Assembly: GCA_963810305.1 (NCBI GenBank)
Contig: CAWEMY010000001.1
Coordinates: 1-64,000, forward strand
Source: JACDCA01 sp963810305
GTDB taxonomy: Bacteria; Acidobacteriota; Vicinamibacteria; Vicinamibacterales; 2-12-FULL-66-21
Reading direction: 5' to 3'
DNA length: 64,000 bases
The position numbers and the translations under genes were made by a program. Shown piece after piece: positions 57,611-64,000 of this stretch. Every line of letters starts with the position of its first letter. Position 1 is the stretch's first letter. Below the pieces are notes generated by a model. That model was given only the letters and a program-made list of their open reading frames with translations. It searched no databases and was not told where the DNA came from.

Positions 57611-57884
57611 TTGGCAAGTCACGCCTCGGCGCTCAAAGCGCACCGTCAGAATATTGTCCAGCGCGACCGGAATCGGCAGATGAGAACGCGCCTCCGCGGC
57701 GCCTTGCGCGACATCCGTGCAGCGATCGATGCCGGGGACCCCGCGCAGGTGAAAGACGCGCTCCGCAACACGATCTCGCTGGTCGACAAGATGGCCGTCC
57801 AAGAAGGTCATCCACCGGAACGCCGCGGCCCGCTACAAGTCCCGGCTCTCGGCTCGCGTCACCCGCAAGTCAACGGCCGCATAG
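57611..57884 (+). CDS. rpsT: 30S ribosomal protein S20, one frameshift
   Basis: With the TTG start the protein begins ASHASALKAHRQNIVQRDRNRQMRTRLRGALRDIRAAI, the S20 N terminus. After NTISLVDKMA one extra base near 57798 must be skipped to reach SKKVIHRNAAARYKSRLSARVTRKSTAA and the TAG at 57882. Corrected length is 90 residues, normal for S20, which is a primary binder of 16S rRNA. Because the ribosome needs this protein for full function, the shift is the best single argument that some frameshifts here are sequence errors. Confidence 0.92.
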
Positions 57885-57891
57885 GAGTCCC

Positions 57892-57947
57892 GTAGTCCAG
57901 CCCTTTAGGGCTGCATTATCGTCAGGACGTCCAGCCCTTTAGGGCTG
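57892..57947 (+). repeat. REP-1 pair between rpsT and holA
   Basis: Copies at 57892-57913 (with GTAG) and 57929-57947 lie in direct orientation, in the gap between two convergent genes. They could serve as terminators for both. Confidence 0.87.
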
Positions 57948-57960
57948 TTCAAGCGCAGCA

Positions 57961-58962
57961 TCACCGGGCGCATAGCTCCACCACCAGCCGTTCCAGCAGC
58001 ACGCGCGGATCTCCTCCGGAGCTTTTGAGGTCGAGATCCGTGCGGAACAGCGCCTCGACTGCCGGACGGACCCGTTTCGGGTCGCCCGAAGGAAATTTCT
58101 CTCTGACGAACCAGGCGAGCTGACCGAGGATCTGGTACGACACGCCGCCGGCGTCGAGCGCCAGGCCCAGTTGCCGCAGCGCCTCGGCCGTGTCGCCGCG
58201 CGAGATCGCATTGGTCACGGCCCAGTCGTCTTGTGAGGTCTCACCGCTGACGACCTCCTGCACATCCTGCAGCGAGATCTTCGGCTTCCCCGCGGCATAA
58301 AGTAAAAGGCGATCGACGTCGCCGCGGAGGCGGGCGATGTCGGTTCCGGCGCGCTGCGCGATCAGTTTCGCGGCGGCGGGATCGATCTGCTGCCCCGCGT
58401 CGCCGACCGTCTTGCGTACCAGCTGCTCGGCCGTCCGTGCGGCATCGCGAAGATCCACGCGCGCATCCCTGCTTGCGCGCAGTCCCCAGAATTCAACGAT
58501 CGTCGCGCTCTTCTGCAGCGCCTTGTAGATCTTTCGCTGGCGGTCGACGTCGGCGGCAACCAGCACCAGCGTCGTATAGGGTTCAGGCCGCTTGACGTAT
58601 TCTTCGAGGACGTCGAGGTCGCCTGGCGCCTCTTCTTCCTCTCCCCCAACCGTCTCTTCCAGCCCCTTGCCCTTGCGCTTCGGTTTCAGGAGCCGTTCCG
58701 CCCTCAGCACGATGACGACACGGCGGTCGCCGAGCATCGGCATCGTCCGGGCAGCTTCCACGATCGTCGACGGGGTGACCGCTTTCTCGTTCGCGTACAG
58801 CCGTTCGAGATTGAAGGCCCTGAGCTCGTCTTCAACGAGAGCTGAGATGTCGGACGTCAGGCGCGACATCTCCGCCTCGTCGTCACCGACGATCAGATAG
58901 AGAGGATCCGGAGTGCGCGCGGCGATCTGCTGGCGCACCGTAGCCGGAGATGCCGCGGGCAT
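57961..58962 (-). CDS. holA: DNA polymerase III delta subunit
   Basis: A 333-residue clamp-loader subunit that opens the beta clamp. The N terminus PLYLIVGDDEAEMSRLTSDI and the region ARTMPMLGDRRVVIVLRAERLL are typical, as are VEFWGLRASRDARVDLRDAAR, QRAGTDIARLRGDVDRLLLYA and the C-terminal lid domain ending LVVELCAR. The ATG at 58962 overlaps the lptE stop (ATGA). It is the last gene of the leuS-lptE-holA operon, the order seen in many bacteria. Confidence 0.9.
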   Translation of the reverse strand: MPAASPATVRQQIAARTPDPLYLIVGDDEAEMSRLTSDISALVEDELRAFNLERLYANEKAVTPSTIVEAARTMPMLGDRRVVIVLRAERLLKPKRKGKGLEETVGGEEEEAPGDLDVLEEYVKRPEPYTTLVLVAADVDRQRKIYKALQKSATIVEFWGLRASRDARVDLRDAARTAEQLVRKTVGDAGQQIDPAAAKLIAQRAGTDIARLRGDVDRLLLYAAGKPKISLQDVQEVVSGETSQDDWAVTNAISRGDTAEALRQLGLALDAGGVSYQILGQLAWFVREKFPSGDPKRVRPAVEALFRTDLDLKSSGGDPRVLLERLVVELCAR

Positions 58963-59633
58963 CAGAACGCCTCGAGAATCGACGAGACGATGGCGCGGGC
59001 GAACTCGATAGCGAGGCGTTCGAGCGCGTTGGCGTCCTGGCCGAGGAAGACTGCGGCGTCGGTCGCCTGCACGGTCGTCGTCACGTCGAACTCGTCGCGG
59101 AACTGCATCGACGGGTTGGACCAGAGAATCTTGTTGTCCTTCACCGATCGGAATTCGATGTTCGCACTGAGAGTGAGGACGTACCGCGTCGCCTGACGCT
59201 GTTCGTTGAACGCCGCCGGAGCGAGATATACCGAGTTGATCTCTCCGACGAGGACCGCATCGACGTTGTCGGCTGTCGGTTCGACACGATACTTGCCACG
59301 GCCGATCAGTTCCGAGCGCACCTTGTCGGTGACCCGCCGCTCGAACTCGAACAGGTTCGTGTTGTTCTTGAACAGCGGCACGCCGATGACCTTGATGTCC
59401 GCCGGCAGAAACGACCCGCGGCCCGCCAGCGAATAGCCGCATCCGGCAAGCGGGAGCAGCAACAGCGAAATGACGAAACAGACCTGTAGCGCTCTAGCGG
59501 GTGGACGCGAACGGGGCCGCCCCGCGTGGCGCGGAGTGCACTCCCGTGACAAGCGCTCTTGCACGAGCACCACGTGGGGCTGTTCGCGGACAGGACCCGC
59601 CTGCAGCGCTTTACCTGTCTCCATTGTTTTCAT
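58962..59633 (-). CDS. lptE: LPS-assembly lipoprotein LptE-like
   Basis: A lipoprotein of the LptE/RlpB family, which plugs the LptD barrel during LPS insertion into the outer membrane. The signal and lipobox are clear (FVISLLLLPLAGCGYSLAGRG), followed by LPADIKVIGVPLFKNNTNLFEFERRVTDKV, the conserved LptE start. The ATG at 59633 overlaps the leuS stop by four bases but puts about 58 residues before the lipobox cysteine region; no better start codon was found between them. A diderm envelope is implied. It is flanked by leuS and holA. Confidence 0.87.
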   Translation of the reverse strand: MKTMETGKALQAGPVREQPHVVLVQERLSRECTPRHAGRPRSRPPARALQVCFVISLLLLPLAGCGYSLAGRGSFLPADIKVIGVPLFKNNTNLFEFERRVTDKVRSELIGRGKYRVEPTADNVDAVLVGEINSVYLAPAAFNEQRQATRYVLTLSANIEFRSVKDNKILWSNPSMQFRDEFDVTTTVQATDAAVFLGQDANALERLAIEFARAIVSSILEAF

Positions 59634-62237
59634 CCGACGACCACGCTTACCAACCGGTTCACTCCGCTACCGGCAATCACCACTTTTCGCACCGTCTTCC
59701 CCTCTATGTGCTTTGCCACCTGCGGATCGGCAAGCGCCTGCTCGCGCAGCTGCTCGTCGGTCGCATCCGCCGCTGCGGTCAATCGCGCCCGAACCTTGCC
59801 GTTCACCTGCACCGGCACCGTGATCTCGGACGCCTTGGCGACCTCCGGATCGAACGCAGGCCAGCCGGCAGCGACGACACCGCCGGAGTGCCCGAGCATC
59901 TCCCACAGCTCTTCCGCCATGTGTGGCGCGAACGGAGACAGCATCAGCACGAGCGACTCGATTGCCTCCTTGAGAACCGAGATCGTCCCCGGACGTTCGA
60001 TGACGCCGACCGTCGCGACCTCCTCCGCATGCCTCCCGACCGTGAGACACGATGTGCGCGCGCAGAATCCGTACAGCTCGTTGACCAGCTCCATCATCGA
60101 GGACACGGCGGTGTTCAAGTGCACGCGCGGATCGAGGTCGAGCGTCACGCGCCTGATCGTCTCGTGTGTCTTCCGCCGCAGCGCCCTCTCATCGTCATTC
60201 AGCTCGGCTTCCGAAGGTCCGGGGATCCCCTGCCCTCCGATCGTCTCACTCAACTGGTCGACGATCCGCCAGACGCGTGCGAGAAAGCGCCAGCTGCCTT
60301 CCAGCCCCGCGTCAGTCCACTCGATCTCCTTCTCGGGCGGGGCCACGAACATCACGTACAGCCGCAGTGCGTCCGCGCCGAACTTCTCGATCATGTCGTC
60401 GGGATCGACGACGTTGCCCTTGGACTTCGACATCACCTGGCCGTCCTTGAGGACCATGCCCTGCGTGAGGAGCCGGGCGAACGGTTCGTCGAGGTTCGTC
60501 ATGCCGAGATCGCGGAACACCCGCGTGAAGAATCGCGAGTAGATCAGGTGGAGGATCGCATGCTCGACGCCGCCGCTGTAAAAGTCTACCGGACCCCAGT
60601 ATGCGACTTTCTGGGGATCGAACGGCAGCTCCGTCGTTCGTCGGATCGCAGAATCGAAAAAAGTACCACGACGAATCGACGAACGTATCCATCGTGTCCG
60701 TCTCGCGCGTCGCCGGCCCACCGCACTGCGGGCATTTCGCGTTGACGAACTCCGGGATGTGCCCGAGCGGTGAATCGCCTCGCCCCGTGAACTCAGCCGT
60801 CTTCGGCAGGATGACCGGCAGCCTGTCGAAGGCCTCCGGAACCATTCCGCACTTCTCGCAATACAGCACCGGAATCGGCGTTCCCCAGTACCGCTGCCGC
60901 GAGATACCCCAGTCCTTCAGACGGAACTGAACCGTCCCTTCGCCGATGCCGCGCCGGTGCGCCTCGTCGGTCAACTTGCCGCGTGCGGCTACTGAGTCAA
61001 GGCCGTCGTATTCGCCCGAATTGACGAGAATTCCGTCGTCCGATGTCGCCTCGTTCTGCGCCTCAGCGCCGGGCGCCGCTCCATCGGCCGGCCGGATGAC
61101 GACGTCGATCGGGAGGCTGTATTTGCGAGCGAATTCGAAGTCGCGCTGATCGTGCGCGGGGACCCCCATCACCGCACCCGTGCCGTACTCGCCGAGCACG
61201 AAATTGGCCACCCAGATCGGCACGGGCTTGCCGGTAAAAGGGTTCGTCGCGCTCCGGCCGGTATCAAAGCCTTCCTTTTCGACCTCGCCCGTCATGCGCG
61301 CCGTCCGATCCTGCCCCTGGAAACGCTTCAATCCCGATTCGAACCGCTGCGGATCCTCCTTCGCCCACGCCTGCGTGAGCGGATGCTCCGGCGCGAGAAG
61401 AACAAACGTTGCTCCGAAAATGGTGTCGATCCGGGTGGTGAAGACCTCGATGGTCTCTGTAGAGGCCGGCTTCAGCCCGGCCTTCCCCAGCCCCGAGCCC
61501 CGAGCCCCGAGCCCCGGACACGGGCGCGAGGGAAAATTTCAGCCGAGCGCCCTCACTGATTTTCCGATCCAGTTCCTTTGCATCGTCAGGACCTTTTCAG
61601 GCCACGCCTGAAGATCCTTCTCAGCGGCGGCGAGCAGTTCGTCGGCGTACTTCGTGATCCTGAAGAACCACTGCTCCAGCTCGCGCATCGTCACGGCGGT
61701 GCCGCAGCGCCAGCAGGCGCCGTCGATCACCTGCTCGTTGGCGAGCACCGTCTGGCAGCTCGGGCACCAGTTGACGCTCGACTTCCGCTTGTAGGCGAGG
61801 TCGCGCTCGAGCATCTTCAGGAAGATCCACTGGTTCCAGCGGTAGTACTCGGGCAGGCAGGTGGCGATCTCCCGTTCCCAGGCGTAGCTGATCCCGATTC
61901 GCTGGAGCTGCCCTTTCATGTGGGCGATGTTCTCGAGCGTCCACTGCTCGGGATGGGTGCCGTTCTTGATCGCGGCGTTCTCCGCCGGGAGACCAAATGC
62001 GTCCCAGCCGAACGGGTGCAGCACGTTGAAGCCACGCATCCGTTTCATGCGCGCGACAACGTCGCCGATCATGTAATTGCGGATGTGGCCGACGTGCGCG
62101 TGCCCCGACGGGTACGCGAACATCTCGAGGCAGTAGAACTTCGGTCTGGTGGGATCTTCGGTGACTTCAAACGCGCGTGAGTCGCGCCACTGTTCCTGCC
62201 ACTTCTTCTCTATCGCCTGAGGTTTGTACTCCGCCAC
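59630..62237 (-). CDS. leuS: Leucyl-tRNA synthetase, interrupted by repeats and frameshifts
   Basis: About 868 residues when joined, from GTG 62237 (VAEYKPQAIEKKWQEQW). The HIGH-type motif is in YPSGHAHVGHIRNYMIGD, a zinc-type motif follows (CPSC...CWRC), and the editing-domain motif is ETIEVFTTRIDTIFGATF. The late part has YFFRFCDPTND, VDFYSGGVEHAILHLIYSRFF and MSKSKGNVVDP (KMSKS-like). Near 61555 the frame changes by -1 or +2. At 61459-61520 a GGGGCTCG array and a REP-2 unit are inserted at the editing-domain border and restore frame. Near 60630 one extra base separates TND from ELPFDP. The enzyme is essential, so errors are likely. Confidence 0.9.
61459..61520 (+). repeat. REP-2 unit plus GAGCCCC array inside leuS
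   Basis: GTAG at 61459 begins an imperfect GGCCGGC-TTCA-GCCCGGCC hairpin, followed by AGCCCCGAGCCCCGAGCCCC to about 61520. Both repeat types sit at one point at the edge of the LeuRS editing domain. Confidence 0.82.
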
Positions 62238-62247
62238 TATGTATGAA

Positions 62248-63129
62248 TTATATTCGCGCGACGCGATTGACGTAGTCGCTGACCGGGGTGAGGGCAATGC
62301 GCGCCTTCGCGAGCGCGGGTCCGTTGTCGATGGCGTCCCCGCGCGCGGCGCCGAGGCCGAGCGCGGCGAGTGTCTTCTGCAAGGGGTCGGTCGCCGTCGC
62401 GACCTGTTGTTCGAGCGCGGCCACCGGAACGTAGTTGCGTTGCAGCTTGCGGCCGAGCGCCTGCTCGAACATCGATGCAACCTGGTTGAACGAAACGGGC
62501 TGCGGCCCGCCGAGCTCGATCGTCTGATTGTCAACGGCCGGATTGTCGACGCACGCAGCAACGTACTCGGCGACGTCAGCGGCAGACACGACGCTCACCG
62601 GGGCGTCCCCGGTGCCGAAGATCCTGACCGTTCCTCCGACGGGATCGAATCCCGCGTGTGGGCTCAGCCAGACCTCCATGAAGAGCGACGGCCGCACGAT
62701 CGTATAAGTCATGCCGCTCTCCTTGAGCCGCCGCTCCACGCCGCGCTTGGCGTCGTGCAGCGGGGACGGGATATCGATGTTCCCGCTGAAGGAGAGGTAG
62801 ATGAAGTGCCGGACTCCGGCGTCTCGAGCCGTCTCCACGAGAGCCAGCTGACCGTCGAGATCCACGGTGCCGATCGTGTCCCCCGCGCCGCGTGAGATCG
62901 TCGCCGAGGCAGTCGAGATCACGGTCACAACGCCTTCGCACGCCCGGCGGATCGATTCTCGGTCCTTGAGATCCCCCTCGGCAAGCGTCACGCCGTCGGC
63001 GCGAACCGCGTCGGCCTTGGCGGCGTCCGCGCCCGGGCGCACGAGCGCTCGCACCTTTCGCCCTTGCCCGGCCAGGCGGCTTACAACTCTCTGCCCCACG
63101 AACCCGGTTGCGCCAACCACCAGAATCAT
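62248..63129 (-). CDS. NmrA-like/atypical SDR NAD(P)-binding protein
   Basis: A 293-residue atypical short-chain dehydrogenase. The Rossmann start is MILVVGATGFVGQRVVSRLAGQGRKVRALVR (GATGFVG dinucleotide motif), then LAEGDLKDRESIRRACEGV, HFIYLSFSGNIDIPSPLHDAKRGVERRL and TIVRPSLFMEVWL. The usual YxxxK pair is not obvious, which fits NmrA/HSCARG-like sensors or complex-I-type NDUFA9 relatives rather than an oxidoreductase. The start is ATG 63129. Downstream lies leuS with only ten bases between. Confidence 0.85.
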   Translation of the reverse strand: MILVVGATGFVGQRVVSRLAGQGRKVRALVRPGADAAKADAVRADGVTLAEGDLKDRESIRRACEGVVTVISTASATISRGAGDTIGTVDLDGQLALVETARDAGVRHFIYLSFSGNIDIPSPLHDAKRGVERRLKESGMTYTIVRPSLFMEVWLSPHAGFDPVGGTVRIFGTGDAPVSVVSAADVAEYVAACVDNPAVDNQTIELGGPQPVSFNQVASMFEQALGRKLQRNYVPVAALEQQVATATDPLQKTLAALGLGAARGDAIDNGPALAKARIALTPVSDYVNRVARI

Positions 63130-63145
63130 GCTTCCCCCATTAGCC

Positions 63146-63169
63146 GGTAGAGGCCGGCTTTAGCCGGCC
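63146..63169 (+). repeat. REP-2 unit between TPR gene and NmrA-like gene
   Basis: An intact REP-2 copy: GGTAG foot at 63146, then a perfect GGCCGGC-TTTA-GCCGGCC hairpin. It ends one base before the TPR stop codon region (63171). Confidence 0.9.
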
Positions 63170-63170
63170 T

Positions 63171-64000
63171 TCACTGGCCGACCGCCAGGGTCGGCCAGGA
63201 TGCTAGATCTCTCTCGGTTGTCGATTCGTCGCACGTCCAGAGGAGTGAGAAATTGAATCGCTCTCGCCGCTGGTAGAGGCTCACGGCCTCCTCGAGAGAC
63301 TTCACGCCATCTCCCGCGCGCGCCAGCCCTGCGAGCGCCTGGACCAGCAGGAAACCGCCGCCGAGCGTCCGCTCGCGCCCCCGTATGTGCGCGACCGCCT
63401 GGGTGAACGCTGCATGCGCGCCGGCGGCGTCCCCCTGGTCCAATGCCGTACGACCGAGGGCACAAAGCGAGATCGCCCGGAACGTGTCGCGATACATATG
63501 ATCCGACCGTTCGGCCGCTTCAATACCGGCGACGCATGCGGTGCGCGCCTCGTCCAGGCGTCCCGCGAGTCGGAGGCACTCGCCGAGGAGGCCGCTCGCC
63601 CCTGCCGTCGGAGCCGCACCGGGCACACCCTCGAGGGCGATTGCGCGCTCGACGCACCACAGGCACTCAGTCATGTTGCCGAGCGCCTGGTGCGCCGAGC
63701 CGAGCGCGAGCCACGCGAAACCGTGTGGCGGCTCGCGCTTGATGGCCCGCTGGAAGAACGGCAGCGCCTCGGCAGACTTTCCCTGGAACTGAAATGTGCA
63801 CCCTGCGAAGTACGGTGGATATCCGTTGTCGGGATCCAGCTCCGCGGCGCGAAGTTCCGCCGCCAGCGCTTCCTCCATTCTGTTCCACCGCATCAATGCG
63901 TACCCCAGCCATACGTGGGGATCCGCCAGGTGCGGGTCCGCCGCGATCGCGCGGTTGGCGTACTCCGCTGCCTTATCGAGCTCGCCCGTGTCGGTCGTGA
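63171..64000 (-). CDS. TPR-repeat protein, 5-prime end outside window
   Basis: The frame is open to the window edge, so the start is missing. The visible 276 or so residues are tetratricopeptide repeats: ELDKAAEYANRAIAADPHLADPHVWLGYALMRWNRMEEALAAELRAAELDPDNGYP, followed by several more helical pairs (AEALPFFQRAIKREPPHGFAWLALGSAHQALGNM). This resembles the C-terminal TPR region of protein-kinase or adenylate-cyclase fusion proteins and of tetratricopeptide scaffolds. No catalytic domain is in view, so no function is assigned. Confidence 0.8.
   Translation of the reverse strand, partial: TTDTGELDKAAEYANRAIAADPHLADPHVWLGYALMRWNRMEEALAAELRAAELDPDNGYPPYFAGCTFQFQGKSAEALPFFQRAIKREPPHGFAWLALGSAHQALGNMTECLWCVERAIALEGVPGAAPTAGASGLLGECLRLAGRLDEARTACVAGIEAAERSDHMYRDTFRAISLCALGRTALDQGDAAGAHAAFTQAVAHIRGRERTLGGGFLLVQALAGLARAGDGVKSLEEAVSLYQRRERFNFSLLWTCDESTTERDLASWPTLAVGQ

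Overview
The window is a high-GC bacterial chromosome segment that most resembles Acidobacteriota, class Vicinamibacteria. This placement is inferred from two very large FtsX/MacB-type orphan permeases of the acidobacterial ADOP kind (one behind a PadR regulator), a bacillithiol enzyme (BshC), Ser/Thr kinases with PEGA or zinc-ribbon tails, and many short repeats. No rRNA, tRNA, CRISPR array, prophage or complete transposase gene was recognised.

Layout. 0-9 kb: yraN, an ADOP permease, then a leftward block (DUF1844, PhnP-like MBL hydrolase, ribF, a small unknown, cysS, a class III aminotransferase) and rightward mazG. 9-24.7 kb: a broken GxxExxY gene inside inverted repeats, comEC, carB, carA, a kinase/PEGA gene broken by a repeat, bshC, argH and a class A PBP. 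24.7-35.7 kb: a PpiC lipoprotein, xdhC, an amidohydrolase, CIRCE-hrcA-grpE-dnaJ, a broken prmA, rsmE, a kinase, ilvE and recX. 35.7-42 kb: a gene-free inverted-repeat region, alaS, padR and a second ADOP. 42-57 kb: a surface-polysaccharide locus with a Wzm/Wzt ABC exporter, a TMTC-like membrane TPR protein, DUF2304 and seven glycosyltransferase genes, several multidomain. 57-64 kb: an S4 protein, rpsT, then leftward leuS-lptE-holA, an NmrA-like protein and a TPR protein cut by the window end.

Two features stand out. First, the segment is full of short palindromic repeats. Two families have the GTAG foot typical of REP sequences moved by RAYT (TnpA-REP) transposases. One lies inside cysS, grpE, comEC and leuS; the other supplies the stop codons of gabT-like, argH and a kinase. 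Further families are quasi-tandem hairpins, including a composite CCACAGAG/C-rich element with constant polarity and a CACGAAGG family that brackets the GxxExxY pseudogene and also occurs as a solo hairpin.

Second, at least ten genes, including essential ones (rpsT, leuS, rsmE, grpE), read correctly only if a single extra base is skipped. The direction is nearly always +1. Insertion-type sequencing error is the simplest explanation, but the bias deserves a check. For these genes the coordinates given span the whole inferred gene, and the frame changes are noted.
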